Assembly: GCA_934718155.1 (NCBI GenBank)
Contig: CAKUZF010000007.1
Span: 1-64,000, forward strand
Source of the DNA: an uncultured Parabacteroides sp.
Lineage (GTDB): Bacteria; Bacteroidota; Bacteroidia; Bacteroidales; Tannerellaceae
Direction: 5' to 3'
DNA: 64,000 nucleotides
The notes beneath the pieces are model-generated. The model saw only the letters and a program-made list of their open reading frames with translations, made no database searches and was not told where the DNA came from. The position numbers were made by a program, and so were the translations under genes. Positions 34,435 through 44,292 of the stretch are shown here, in pieces (the stretch's first letter is position 1; the number at the start of each line of letters is the position of its first letter).

Positions 34435-35796
34435 CTATCGCTCCCCCTTCACCCTACGCACCGCCGACTTCTTACGCCAATAGCCTAAACGGTAATAAAC
34501 GTAGATAATGGCCAGGCCGATGCAAAGGCTGCAACCGATGGCCCACCAGATACCGCTCCTGCCCCATATCGAACTGAAGGCATAGGCCAAGGGAATGCGG
34601 ATGAGCCAGAGGCAGGTGATGCTGACGAGCATCGGAAAGAGCGTATCGCCGGCACCTCGCAAAGCACCGTTGAAGATATTCAGGCCTCCGTGCACAACAA
34701 AGAAGCCCGCCATGATCAAGAGGTATTCCCATCCGATGCGGATCACCTCCGCATCGTCGGTGAAGAGGCGCATTAAGTTGTCGCCCAAGAAATAGATCAA
34801 GGCGAAGGTAGAGAGGCTAAACACGACATTGAGCAGCAAGGCGAAACGCACGCCTTGGCGCACACGCTCCAAACGGCCCGCTCCAATATTCTGCCCCACA
34901 AAGGCAGCCAAGGCGCTCGACAGGGTCAAGACGGCCTGAATGATGACGGTATCGATCTTTCCAGCCGCTCCATAGGCGGTCAGTGTGTCGGTTCCGAAAC
35001 TATTCACGATCCCGAGCAGAGCCATCAGACCCAACGAGATAGCGCATTGCTGCACACTCGTAGGCAGGCCAATGCGCAGTCCCTCCTTGAAAAGCGACCA
35101 ATCGAACACCAAATCCTTCTTCCGTATGGAGAACAGCGGATGCGTGTTGTTGACATAGGCCAACGCTACGCACATGCCGATGCCCTGAGCTATCAGCGTG
35201 GCTCGCGCAGCCCCCTCGATGCCCCACTTGAAGACCACGATAAACAGCAGGTCGAGCGCAATGTTGAGCGCAGTAGTCAAGCCTATAAACCACATCGGGC
35301 GCAGCGATTCTCCCACCCCTCGCAGGATGGAGATAATACTATTGAAGCAGACAAACAAGAAGGTGCCACCAATATAAATGCGAAAATAGGCCACAGCCTC
35401 GGGAATGACCTCTTCGGGCGTGTGCGTCAGCTCGAAAAGCGGACGGGCCCAGATCATGCCTGCCACCGAGATCATCAACCCAGCCCCCAGCATAAAGATA
35501 AAGAAGGAGGAGAAGGCTCGTTGCACACGAACATAATCTTTCGCACCGAAGAACTGCGAGATAACAACCGAGATGCCGCTGCCGACACCTATCACCCAGG
35601 AGATGACGAAATAATACTGGAAAAAAGAGGCCGAGACCGCTGCCAGAGCCTCCTTGCCCAAGCATTGGCCAACAATCACGCTATCGGTCACGTTGTAACA
35701 CTGCTGCAACAAATTGCCTATCAAAAGCGGGAAAGCGAAGCGCAGAATCACCTTCCACACCTTCCCTTGCGTCAAATCCGTTCGATGTTGTCTCAT
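34435..35796 (-). CDS. MATE family efflux transporter
   Basis: A 453-residue, 12-helix cation-coupled exporter. FAFPLLIGNLLQQCYNVTDS is the N-terminal MatE signature, VGSGISVVISQFFGAKDY the helix 2-3 loop, and the second MatE half starts near GLRIGLPTSVQQCAISLGLM. It lies 28 bp after yihY on the same strand and may share its transcript. The substrate, drug or metabolite, cannot be predicted. Confidence 0.92.
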   Translation of the reverse strand: MRQHRTDLTQGKVWKVILRFAFPLLIGNLLQQCYNVTDSVIVGQCLGKEALAAVSASFFQYYFVISWVIGVGSGISVVISQFFGAKDYVRVQRAFSSFFIFMLGAGLMISVAGMIWARPLFELTHTPEEVIPEAVAYFRIYIGGTFLFVCFNSIISILRGVGESLRPMWFIGLTTALNIALDLLFIVVFKWGIEGAARATLIAQGIGMCVALAYVNNTHPLFSIRKKDLVFDWSLFKEGLRIGLPTSVQQCAISLGLMALLGIVNSFGTDTLTAYGAAGKIDTVIIQAVLTLSSALAAFVGQNIGAGRLERVRQGVRFALLLNVVFSLSTFALIYFLGDNLMRLFTDDAEVIRIGWEYLLIMAGFFVVHGGLNIFNGALRGAGDTLFPMLVSITCLWLIRIPLAYAFSSIWGRSGIWWAIGCSLCIGLAIIYVYYRLGYWRKKSAVRRVKGER

Positions 35797-35824
35797 AGTC
35801 CTTCCTTGTAGCGCCTCCTATTCC

Positions 35825-37195
35825 TTATAGATCCTTCAAAAGCACATGTTCGCCCGCTCGCCGCATCTCTTCGCGGGTTTTCAGCAACGCTCGCCATTCG
35901 GGGCTGAACAGGCGGTCGGTGTCGATCTTGAAATCTTCTGAGCCCTCACGATCCAACCGATCGAAAAGGTAGCTGACCGTTATTTGATGGATATCTAAAG
36001 CTGGCTGATAATGGATGACACGCTCGTCAGATCCATAGCCCACCTCGTTGATGATGCCTAAATGCTTCAACTGAAACAGGATTTGCGAGGTCAGACGGAT
36101 GGGAATGCGGTAGGTCGACGAAAGCTCGTCGGCCGTGTAGGGCGGCTCTCCCGCCGCAAAACGTTTGATGATGAGCGAGGCGATCAGAAGCGTCAGAAAG
36201 TCTTTATAGCGTCGGCTGATATGCTGGCTATCGCGCTCAAAACTGAACTTGCGTACATTCTGGCTTGCGAAGGCGATCTCTGCCCCAAAAAGACATATTA
36301 GCCACGAGAGCTGCAACCAAAGCAACAACAGAGGCAAGGCAGCAAAGCTACCATAAATAGCGTTATACTTACTCACCCAGATCTGTCCGCTGATGTAGAT
36401 ATTTTGGAACAACTGGAAGGCACAGCCTGCGATCAGGCCTGCGATCAGGCCGTTGAGGAAACGCACCTTCGTGTTCGGCAGAAACAAATAGATGCCCATA
36501 AACACCAATGAGGTGATGACAAACGGAATGACCTTTAGCACTGCCTCCATCACGGGCGTAAAGAAGAGGTATTGGCCCAAGAACGAACTTTGCAACGTAT
36601 TCATAAAGATAGAGATACCGCTAGATGCGGTCATCAAGACCGGCACAATGATGAACAGAGCCAAGTAGTCAGACAACTTGCGGTGCCAAGGCCTCGATTT
36701 AGGAATCTGCCAAATCTCGTTGAAAGTATCCTCGATCATCGAAATCAGATTGACTACAGTGTAGAGCAAGAAGATCAAACCGACACCCAAGATCACACCA
36801 CCTTGCGCCTGCACTAAGTAGCGCTCGACAAACTCAAAGGCCTTCTCCAACTCCAGCTGATGGCCGGGGAAATAGTCCATCAGTTCGCCACTGACGATGC
36901 CTTGCAGACCGAATCCTTTAGCGATGCCCAGCAACACGGCAAGCATTGGCACAATAGAAAGCAGAGTACTATAGGTCAAGGCCGATGCCCTGGTTTGCAA
37001 ATTCTCTTGCTTGAAGCCCCTTACGGCCAGGATCAATGTCTTGATGATATGGATATAGATTTCCTTTAAGCCACTCACCTCGTTCTCTGTGATGCGCCAA
37101 ATATCATACGTGATAAAGTGAATCACGCGCGTCAGCAACAGCTGCATCTGCTCACTGAACGAAGCCTTCCTTTGTGGATGATCGTATGTCGGCAT
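35825..37195 (-). CDS. YihY/BrkB family membrane protein
   Basis: An inner-membrane protein of 456 residues from the chosen start MPTYDHPQRK. The YihY core has RASALTYSTLLSIVPMLAVL, a long membrane region and SKYNAIYGSFAALPLLLLWL; the C-terminal third is a soluble winged-helix-like extension (YTADELSSTYRIPIRLTSQI). The family was once called RNase BN, wrongly. The frame stays open upstream for 45 codons, but that part lies in RNase P RNA, so the later start is right. Confidence 0.88.
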   Translation of the reverse strand: MPTYDHPQRKASFSEQMQLLLTRVIHFITYDIWRITENEVSGLKEIYIHIIKTLILAVRGFKQENLQTRASALTYSTLLSIVPMLAVLLGIAKGFGLQGIVSGELMDYFPGHQLELEKAFEFVERYLVQAQGGVILGVGLIFLLYTVVNLISMIEDTFNEIWQIPKSRPWHRKLSDYLALFIIVPVLMTASSGISIFMNTLQSSFLGQYLFFTPVMEAVLKVIPFVITSLVFMGIYLFLPNTKVRFLNGLIAGLIAGCAFQLFQNIYISGQIWVSKYNAIYGSFAALPLLLLWLQLSWLICLFGAEIAFASQNVRKFSFERDSQHISRRYKDFLTLLIASLIIKRFAAGEPPYTADELSSTYRIPIRLTSQILFQLKHLGIINEVGYGSDERVIHYQPALDIHQITVSYLFDRLDREGSEDFKIDTDRLFSPEWRALLKTREEMRRAGEHVLLKDL

Positions 37196-37242
37196 ATCAT
37201 AGTGCGAGTTCCTATTGGAACTTGTGTTAAGTACTTCATAAA

Positions 37243-37616
37243 AAAGCAGTCTGCCTATAAGCCGGGTCCTGTGTCCGTCCGACAAGCGGACAGGTGTCTG
37301 CCATTTATCTTGTCTTGCCGTCGCCGACAAGCTTTAGCGGTCTACCCCTCGGCATCGGACGAGCCATCCTACTAAACCGATATACATGACCTTACAACCC
37401 ATAAGGCGTACAGCGTCTCTTATCACTAAGAAAGACCGGTGAGCTCTTACCTCGCCTTTTCACCCTTACCTCTCCCTCGAAAGAGAGGGGCGGTTATTTT
37501 CTGTTACGCTACTCTGCCCTTGCGGACTGCTTCCCGTTAGGAAGTATGGTGCTCTATGTTGCCCGGACTTTCCTCACGCCCTTTAACGGCGAGCGACAGA
37601 CCGGCAGGCTGCTACA
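37243..37616 (-). ncRNA. rnpB: RNase P RNA
   Basis: The catalytic RNA of tRNA 5' processing. On the minus strand it has the conserved 5' GAGGAAAGTCCGGGC, the core AGAGTAGCGTAACAG-type segment and the 3' ACAGGACCCGGCTTATAGG region. P1 is formed by GCAGCCTGCC near the 5' end and GGCAGACTGC near the 3' end. A T6 run (37241-37246) ends the transcript. Ends are estimated from P1 and the promoter; about 374 nt. Confidence 0.95.
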
Positions 37617-37621
37617 GCGGA

Positions 37622-37652
37622 CAAAGGTAAGAATTTATTCCGAAAACACACA
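37622..37652 (-). promoter_or_regulatory. rnpB promoter
   Basis: TACCTTTG on the minus strand (37622-37629) is a perfect -7 box just before the RNA 5' end. A TTTG about 20 bp upstream is the likely -33 element. From 37653 to 37853 no other gene is seen. Confidence 0.65.
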
Positions 37653-37853
37653 AACGATGGCGGTTTTATTGCCCGAGAATTGTTAAAGGGTACTTTGCGA
37701 TGCAGAGTACTCGTTAAGCACGGTTAAGCGAAAGAAGAGGGTCGTTAAAAGTGATAAAAAAAGAGGGCAAAGTGGTTCAACTTGTCGTTTTTTGCACTTC
37801 CTTTGCCGTCAAGAAATTGTTAAATTTAAAAGTTGAATTAAACTTAAAGGTAT

Positions 37854-39359
37854 ATGAAGACGATTTGGAAAAACATGCTTGGAGCCGTTGCAATAGCAGC
37901 GATCAGCTCAGGAGTAGCCATTGGCGCAAGTACTTATTATATAAGTCACAACCAGGCGGATTTCACGCTGGCCACAGGTGTGGAGAACACATTCAAGCAA
38001 CCCTATAAGCTGACAAACTACAACGCAGTCGCAGCCGAAAACACCGATTTCACGGCCGCAGCCGAAAAGGCGATCCATGGCGTGGTACACATCAAAGCCA
38101 CCCAGAACGCCCAGAGTAACGGAGGCGACCAGCAATTTGTCGATCCGTTTGAGTATTTCTTCGGATTCGGAGGCCGCCAGCAACGCACTCCCCAGCCTCG
38201 TGTGGGTGCGGGTTCGGGTGTGATCATCTCAACCGATGGCTACATCATCACCAACAACCACGTGATCGACGGTGCCGACGAATTAGAAGTAACACTGAAC
38301 GACAACCGCAAGTTTGACGCAAAAGTGATCGGTGCCGACCCAACGACCGATATTGCCCTCTTGAAGATCGAAGCCGACGACCTGCCCACGATTCCTTTTG
38401 GCAACTCAGAACAACTAAAGGTGGGCGAATGGGTGCTGGCCGTTGGTAACCCATTCAACCTGACCTCGACGGTGACCGCAGGCATTGTCAGTGCTAAGAG
38501 CCGTGGCAACATTGGTGCCGGTGGCGACCGCAGTAAGATCGAGTCGTTCATCCAGACGGACGCAGCCGTGAATCCGGGCAACAGTGGTGGAGCCTTGGTG
38601 AACACACGCGGCGAACTGGTGGGCATAAACACGGCGATCTACTCGGAGACTGGCAACTACGCAGGTTACTCCTTTGCCGTTCCGATCAGCATCGCCGGCA
38701 AGGTAGCCAATGACCTGAAGCAATACGGCACCGTGCAACGTGCCGTGCTTGGCGTCATGATCCAAGATCCGCAGTATGTCAGCAAGGAGGAGAAAGCCAA
38801 CCTCAAGGCATTGGAAGGGGCCTATGTGGGCGGTTTCGCAGAGAGAAGCACCGCTAAGGAAGCAGGCGTTGAGAAAGGCGACGTGATTACAGCCGTAAAC
38901 GGTGTGAAGGTGAAATCTTCGAGCGCTTTGCAAGAGCAGATCAGCAAGTATCGTCCGGGCGACAAGGTGGAACTGAGCATCAATCGCAATGGATCCGACA
39001 AGAAATACACCGTTGAGCTGCGCAACGCACAAGGCAGCACGAAGGTGATGAAGAGCGGCGATGGTACCGAGGTGATGGGCGGCGCATTCAAGGCGTTAAA
39101 TGCCGACCAGAAGCGCAAGCTGGGCGTTAGCTACGGCATTGAGGTGACCGGCGTAACAAACGGCAAGTTGCAAAGCGCAGGCATCAAGAAGGGATTCATC
39201 ATCATGATCGTAAACAATCAGAAAGTCTCTTCACCCGAAGACCTGGAGAAGATCGTAGATAACATTTTGCAAGGTCGCACCGAGGATCAAGGCCTTTTCA
39301 TAAAAGGATTCTATCCGAACGGACGCACGAAATACTACGCAATCGATCTCTCTGAATAA
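37854..39359 (+). CDS. htrA: Periplasmic serine protease of the Deg/HtrA family
   Basis: Degrades misfolded envelope proteins (501 residues). An N-terminal helix or signal (about 8-28) is followed by the trypsin-like domain with triad His136 (TNNHVIDG), Asp166 (PTTDIALL) and Ser244 (NPGNSGGALVN). Two PDZ domains follow (about 280-380 and 400-495), the first with VGGFAERSTAKEAGVEKGDV. Near residue 100 a Phe-Gly-rich LA loop (FEYFFGFGGRQQ) is typical of DegP. It is transcribed alone and ends at a strong hairpin. Confidence 0.96.
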   Translation: MKTIWKNMLGAVAIAAISSGVAIGASTYYISHNQADFTLATGVENTFKQPYKLTNYNAVAAENTDFTAAAEKAIHGVVHIKATQNAQSNGGDQQFVDPFEYFFGFGGRQQRTPQPRVGAGSGVIISTDGYIITNNHVIDGADELEVTLNDNRKFDAKVIGADPTTDIALLKIEADDLPTIPFGNSEQLKVGEWVLAVGNPFNLTSTVTAGIVSAKSRGNIGAGGDRSKIESFIQTDAAVNPGNSGGALVNTRGELVGINTAIYSETGNYAGYSFAVPISIAGKVANDLKQYGTVQRAVLGVMIQDPQYVSKEEKANLKALEGAYVGGFAERSTAKEAGVEKGDVITAVNGVKVKSSSALQEQISKYRPGDKVELSINRNGSDKKYTVELRNAQGSTKVMKSGDGTEVMGGAFKALNADQKRKLGVSYGIEVTGVTNGKLQSAGIKKGFIIMIVNNQKVSSPEDLEKIVDNILQGRTEDQGLFIKGFYPNGRTKYYAIDLSE

Positions 39360-39406
39360 ACTAATAAGACAGATCGCAGAATATAAATAATGTTAAATCA
39401 AGAAAG

Positions 39407-39442
39407 TAGACTGGATGCTTATGACCATCCAGTCCGCTTTTT
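39407..39442 (+). terminator. Terminator of htrA
   Basis: GACTGGATG and CATCCAGTC form a stem followed by CGCTTTTTT. Confidence 0.9.
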
Positions 39443-39456
39443 TAATAAAAAAATGC

Positions 39457-39464
39457 TACCTTTG
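39457..39464 (+). promoter_or_regulatory. -7 box of rpoD
   Basis: TACCTTTG, 41 bp before the rpoD ATG and directly after the htrA terminator. Confidence 0.6.
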
Positions 39465-39505
39465 TCTCCCAAATTCGCAACGAATTGAATGAACGTTAGT
39501 AGAGC

Positions 39506-40366
39506 ATGAGACAACTAAAAATCACAAAGTCCATCACCAACCGCGAAAGCGCTTCGCTGGATAAGTATCTTCAGGAAATTGGTCGTGAGGATCTGATCAC
39601 AGTCGAAGAGGAAGTGGAGTTGGCACAAGCTATTCGAAGAGGAGACCGTAAGGCGTTGGAGAAATTGACGCGTGCGAACCTCCGTTTTGTCGTATCTGTG
39701 GCTAAGCAATATCAAAATCAAGGCTTAAGCCTTCCCGACTTGATCAACGAGGGAAACTTAGGCTTGATTAAGGCTGCTGAGAAATTCGACGAGACAAGAG
39801 GTTTCAAGTTCATCTCATACGCCGTATGGTGGATTCGTCAGTCTATCCTGCAAGCTCTGGCAGAACAGTCGCGTATCGTTCGTTTGCCGTTGAACCAAGT
39901 GGGTTCGCTGAATAAAATCAGCAAAGCCTTCTCGAAGTTCGAGCAAGAGAATGAGCGCAAGCCGTCACCCGAGGAGCTGGCAGACGAGTTGGAAATTCCA
40001 GTAGATAAAATCTCTGACACCTTGAAAGTGTCGGGACGACATATCTCAGTGGATGCTCCGTTCGTAGAGGGCGAGGACAACAGCCTGCTGGATGTGCTTG
40101 TCAACGACGACGCTCCCATCGCAGACCGCTCGTTGATGAATGAGTCTTTGTCGAAAGAAATTGACAGAGCGCTTGCTACATTAACCGAAAGAGAAAGTGC
40201 GATTATCAAAATGTTTTTCGGTATTGGCTGTCAGGAGATGACACTGGAAGAGATTGGCGACAAATTCGGGCTAACCCGAGAGCGTGTCCGCCAGATCAAG
40301 GAAAAAGCAATCAGAAGATTAAGACAAGGAACGCGTAGCAAGCTCTTGAAATCGTACTTAGGGTAA
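39506..40366 (+). CDS. rpoD: Primary sigma factor SigA/RpoD
   Basis: Housekeeping sigma factor (286 residues), the short Bacteroidetes form without region 1.1. Region 1.2 starts at DKYLQEIGREDLITVEEEVE; region 2 has LPDLINEGNLGLIKAAEKFD and FISYAVWWIRQSILQALAEQ; region 3 follows RIVRLPLNQ; region 4 ends with TLEEIGDKFGLTRERVRQIK. It would recognise the TAnnTTTG -7 boxes noted across this window. It is a single-gene unit between two terminators. Confidence 0.97.
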   Translation: MRQLKITKSITNRESASLDKYLQEIGREDLITVEEEVELAQAIRRGDRKALEKLTRANLRFVVSVAKQYQNQGLSLPDLINEGNLGLIKAAEKFDETRGFKFISYAVWWIRQSILQALAEQSRIVRLPLNQVGSLNKISKAFSKFEQENERKPSPEELADELEIPVDKISDTLKVSGRHISVDAPFVEGEDNSLLDVLVNDDAPIADRSLMNESLSKEIDRALATLTERESAIIKMFFGIGCQEMTLEEIGDKFGLTRERVRQIKEKAIRRLRQGTRSKLLKSYLG

Positions 40367-40371
40367 CGTAC

Positions 40372-40410
40372 AAAAAAAGGCCAGTTGAAACCAACTGGTC
40401 TTTTTTTGTC
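40372..40410. terminator. Bidirectional terminator, rpoD and ribE
   Basis: GGCCAGTTG and CAACTGGTC form a stem with a GAAAC-type loop, with A7 before and T7 after. Confidence 0.9.
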
Positions 40411-40422
40411 TCTCTTCCTCGC

Positions 40423-41025
40423 TTAGCTCTGAGCCATCATTCGACTGATATACTTGCCTACGATATCGAACTCCAGATTCACTACTGTGCCCTTCTCGAT
40501 CTGGCAGAAATTAGTATGATCGTGGGTATAGGGGATGATTGCCACTTGAAAACCATTCTCACGAGAATTGCACACCGTCAAGCTAACTCCATTTACGCAA
40601 ACCGAACCCTTCTCGACCGTCACATAACCCTGGCGAGCCATCTCCTTATTGACGGGATACTCAAACGTGTAATACCAACTGCCGTCGACCTCGCGCACCT
40701 CCGTGCACAAAGCGGTCTGATCGACATGACCCTGCACAATATGGCCATCCAAGCGACCATTCATCAACATGCTACGCTCCAAGTTTACCTTGTCGCCCAC
40801 CTTCAATTGCCCCAGGTTAGAACGCTCCAAGGTCTCCTGCACAGCGGTCACCGTATAGGTATCTGCCGTCTTGCTCACCACCGTGAGGCAAACGCCATTA
40901 TGCGCCACACTTTGATCGATTTTCAACTCATTCACGAATGAGCAACGCATCGTCAGATGCAAATTGCTTTTATCCTGTTGCAAAGCAACCACCTCAGCGG
41001 CCTCTTCGACGATTCCTGAAAACAT
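40423..41025 (-). CDS. ribE: Riboflavin synthase alpha subunit
   Basis: Makes riboflavin from two 6,7-dimethyl-8-ribityllumazines. It starts with the diagnostic MFSGIVEE and has two lumazine-binding repeats: HNGVCLTVVS in the first and VNGVSLTVCN in the second. The 200-residue length is normal. No FMN riboswitch fits in the 70 bp upstream; only a -7 box is seen. Confidence 0.97.
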   Translation of the reverse strand: MFSGIVEEAAEVVALQQDKSNLHLTMRCSFVNELKIDQSVAHNGVCLTVVSKTADTYTVTAVQETLERSNLGQLKVGDKVNLERSMLMNGRLDGHIVQGHVDQTALCTEVREVDGSWYYTFEYPVNKEMARQGYVTVEKGSVCVNGVSLTVCNSRENGFQVAIIPYTHDHTNFCQIEKGTVVNLEFDIVGKYISRMMAQS

Positions 41026-41067
41026 ATATTCTCTGTTTAGTTATTATTACTTGAACTTTTCCTTGGG

Positions 41068-41075
41068 CAAAGATA
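41068..41075 (-). promoter_or_regulatory. -7 box of ribE
   Basis: TATCTTTG on the minus strand, 42 bp before the ribE ATG. Confidence 0.6.
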
Positions 41076-41094
41076 CACATTTTTCGCCTCACTC

Positions 41095-44000
41095 CTATCT
41101 TTTGCGTGGCAATGCGAAAAGAGGCAAATAGACAAAAATTCCAAAAAGCGACATCAGCAATCCGCCAATCGTACCCGCCGCCAAAGGGAACCAGAAAGCC
41201 TCCTTATCCGCCCCTAACATAAAGGGAATGAAACCCAAGACCGTAGAAACGACAGTCAGCAAAATGGGGATAATCTTGGCGTTCCAAGCCTTCAGATAGG
41301 CACGCAACGGGGAAAGCCGTGGATAGCGATCGCACAATTGGTTATACTCATTCAACAGATAGATGCTAGCATTCACCGTGATGCCACACAGCAGCACAAA
41401 CGAGGCAAAGCCTCCTTGATCGAAGTTGATATGAAAAATATAGAAGGTCAGGAACACGCCTATGTAGGAGATCGGTATAACAAAGATCACCGCCAAAGGC
41501 TGCTTCAACGAATTAAACAAGACGCTCGTAGTAAAGAAAATGATCACAATAATTAGTGCCAACAGCCCATACTGGCTATTATCGCGATCTTGCCACATTC
41601 CAAACGCTCGCTCCGCTTTTGCCGTATAGCCCATCGGCATCCGACGGTTTAAGTCTTTCAGTTCACGCTCCTGAATCTTCGCACCTTGCGAAGTGGCTCC
41701 CACATACTCATATTGCAAGCAGAGGCGGTATTGCTGGTTAATCTTTGCGATCTCTTGCGGAGTTTGTCCCATCTCTACCGTCGCCAACTCAGAGAGCTTC
41801 GACGATTTACCCGCTACCTGAACAGGAAGATGATTGAGGTGCCAAACGTCATACCGATCAGACTGGAGCGCATTTAAGCGAATGCGCTCCATCCCATTCT
41901 CGGCAACCAGCTCGCCGACGGTCACATCGCGAGCGAAAACAGGGCGCAACGCTCGATAAAGCGCTCCCGCAGAAATGCCCTCTTGCGCCATACGAGCCTT
42001 ACGCAGTTGGAACTGAAACTCCTGATAGTCGTCTTTCCACCACGAATACTGCGAGTTTATAGTCACCTCCTTGATCCGTCGGTAGGTCAACAGCCGCTCT
42101 TTTAATCGCTCGGCCCACGCATATAACTCATCATAGTTATAACCAAACATATCGATACGGTAGGAACCTGCGCTCTCGCGCACATCGTTGCTGAAGCCTT
42201 GATCCATCAAGCCAAACACATTCCAACTGCCGCCACCAAGTTCAAGCGCCTTTCTGATTACCTTCGACTTCAGTTCATAAGGGAAACCACTTCGCTCACT
42301 CTCACGCGTGAAGTAAATATGCAGGCTGGCCTGACGGGCATTCATTATATGGGTCTGGAACTGGCGCACCTCCTTGAATCCGCTCAAGAAGGCCTCCATG
42401 CGCCCCACCACATGATTCATCTGCTCCAAAGTAGTTCCATTAGGCATCGAAGCCGTCACCTGCAAAACGGTCTCCTCATTGCGAGTGAAATAGCTGCCTT
42501 GATACACCTTCTCGACAAAGAGCCGCAACGAGCCTCCCAGTCCTTTATCTAAGACGGGTTTCACAGTCTCCTTCCACGTTTCCGTTTTCGCTATATCATT
42601 ATAGGTGTTGATTAAGAGTGAATCCCGAGCCGTCAGTGGATGTTTCGGGTCTGCTGAATCCAAGTCGATCTTCTCAGGCAAAAGAAAGACAGGCAGGCCG
42701 AAGCCCAAAAGTAAAACCAGGCAAGCTGTCTTCTTCCATCGGCTCAACAACTCAATCTGTTTTTCGTAAAAACGGTTAAAGCCCAGCGCCAGTCGTCCCA
42801 TCCAACGGGTATATCGCATAGAGGCCAACTGTCGCCCCTGTTCAAAATTCATCTTCTCAATCAATGCCGGCACCAAAAAAAGAGCCGTAAGCAACGAGAC
42901 GGCCAAGTTGATCATCACCACCGCAGCAAAATCCTGTAGATTCAAGCGAATCTCCTCATCAAGGAAGAAGACAATCACCAAAGCGCCCATAGTGGTCAGC
43001 GTAGCTGCCAAAATGGACAGGAAAGCCTTCCGATTGTGTCGCCTGCGGATATGGTCAGTCATTACAATCGTGTTGTCGATCACCAAGCTCAGCGAAATCG
43101 TCATACCAGCCAAAGAGTAAAGCTGCATCTCTAATCCCAAAAGATAATAGAAGATGACCGCCACACATAGATTGACCGACAAGCTAATCACAATCAAGAG
43201 TAGATAACGGATCTCGCGAGTCATCAGCAAAACGAAGAGCAACAGGATCACGAGCGTCCATCCAGTACGCACATAGATCTTATGCAATTCCTCTTGTATA
43301 TACTCCGTCGCATCATAGCTTGTGTGGAGCACATAGCCCGGAGGCAATATCGTCTGGATGCGGGAGATTTCCTCCTTCACCTGATCAGCCAAGCGCAACT
43401 GGTTGGCACTCTCATTGGCCTGCAAAGAGATGTAGATTGAGTTCAATCCATTGATGCGGTAGTAAGACTGAGGACTCTCCTCTTGGTGAGAAACCTTGAC
43501 CAACTGGCTAAGACGAAGCATCTCTCCTTCAGAGGTTCGCAATAAGATTTTCGTGGCATCTAAGTCGTCCGTACGGGCATTAGAACGCAAGGCTAAACGG
43601 ATCCATGCTTCGTTACCCTGCGAAGATTCCTGCCTTGCCAATCCCAAGAAATCGGTCTGGTAGTAACGAGCTATGGCCTGCTGAATCATCTCCAGCGAAA
43701 CTCCCAGTGAGGTCAGCTGTTGACTGTCGTAGGTCAATCGCCACTCCATCGGGGTGGCCCCCGTCACGTTGATCTGGTAAATGCCTGCCAAACTGCTGAG
43801 CCGAGGCTTGATCTGCTCCTCGGCAAAGTGTTGGATCACGATGGGAGCTGCTGCCGCATTGAGCGTGTAGCTCATAAAGGGACGCTCCTCCTTATCGTCG
43901 GGACGGCTCATTTGCAAAAGGGGGTAGCTCAAAGATTCGGGCAACTCGGGCCACGTCTGCCTAATAATCGTAGAGGCCTCAAAGCGAGCTGCCTCCATAT

Positions 44001-44292
44001 TCGTATGCTTATCCAGAGTCAAACGGATGCTGCCCCAGCCATTGCTTGAGGTGGAGGATATCTCCTTGATTCCCTTCACACGAGCCAACATTGCCTCCAA
44101 ACGTGAAGTAACCGTCATCTCGATAACGCGCGACGAATTCCCTGGCATCTGATAAGAGACCATCAATTGAGGCAACGCACGCGAGGGCGATAGCTTGATC
44201 GGCAACAAAGGCACGAAAGCTAACCCCACCAAAGCCACACACAAGAAGGCGACAATCAGTGTAAAAGCCGATGTATGTCGATCAGAAGCCAT
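41095..44292 (-). CDS. RND efflux permease, second of two
   Basis: A 1065-residue RND inner-membrane pump, last in a four-gene operon. It has the usual 1+5+1+5 helix layout. Helix 4 reads SLSLVIDNTIVMTDHI, with a single Asp where AcrB has two, and helix 10 has LCGITVNASIYLLNEY without the AcrB Lys. It lacks the longer porter motifs of CusA. With the other RND permease of the operon it may build a mixed trimer, as MdtB and MdtC do. Its start overlaps the TolC-like gene by 11 bp. Confidence 0.9.
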   Translation of the reverse strand: MASDRHTSAFTLIVAFLCVALVGLAFVPLLPIKLSPSRALPQLMVSYQMPGNSSRVIEMTVTSRLEAMLARVKGIKEISSTSSNGWGSIRLTLDKHTNMEAARFEASTIIRQTWPELPESLSYPLLQMSRPDDKEERPFMSYTLNAAAAPIVIQHFAEEQIKPRLSSLAGIYQINVTGATPMEWRLTYDSQQLTSLGVSLEMIQQAIARYYQTDFLGLARQESSQGNEAWIRLALRSNARTDDLDATKILLRTSEGEMLRLSQLVKVSHQEESPQSYYRINGLNSIYISLQANESANQLRLADQVKEEISRIQTILPPGYVLHTSYDATEYIQEELHKIYVRTGWTLVILLLFVLLMTREIRYLLLIVISLSVNLCVAVIFYYLLGLEMQLYSLAGMTISLSLVIDNTIVMTDHIRRRHNRKAFLSILAATLTTMGALVIVFFLDEEIRLNLQDFAAVVMINLAVSLLTALFLVPALIEKMNFEQGRQLASMRYTRWMGRLALGFNRFYEKQIELLSRWKKTACLVLLLGFGLPVFLLPEKIDLDSADPKHPLTARDSLLINTYNDIAKTETWKETVKPVLDKGLGGSLRLFVEKVYQGSYFTRNEETVLQVTASMPNGTTLEQMNHVVGRMEAFLSGFKEVRQFQTHIMNARQASLHIYFTRESERSGFPYELKSKVIRKALELGGGSWNVFGLMDQGFSNDVRESAGSYRIDMFGYNYDELYAWAERLKERLLTYRRIKEVTINSQYSWWKDDYQEFQFQLRKARMAQEGISAGALYRALRPVFARDVTVGELVAENGMERIRLNALQSDRYDVWHLNHLPVQVAGKSSKLSELATVEMGQTPQEIAKINQQYRLCLQYEYVGATSQGAKIQERELKDLNRRMPMGYTAKAERAFGMWQDRDNSQYGLLALIIVIIFFTTSVLFNSLKQPLAVIFVIPISYIGVFLTFYIFHINFDQGGFASFVLLCGITVNASIYLLNEYNQLCDRYPRLSPLRAYLKAWNAKIIPILLTVVSTVLGFIPFMLGADKEAFWFPLAAGTIGGLLMSLFGIFVYLPLFALPRKR

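Noticed and set aside
37196..37330. Extra 45 codons at the start of yihY
   Set aside because: They fall in RNase P RNA; the start at 37195 lies after that RNA's T-run.
41026..41094. FMN riboswitch upstream of ribE
   Set aside because: Only about 70 bp is available and none of the conserved RFN-element segments is present.
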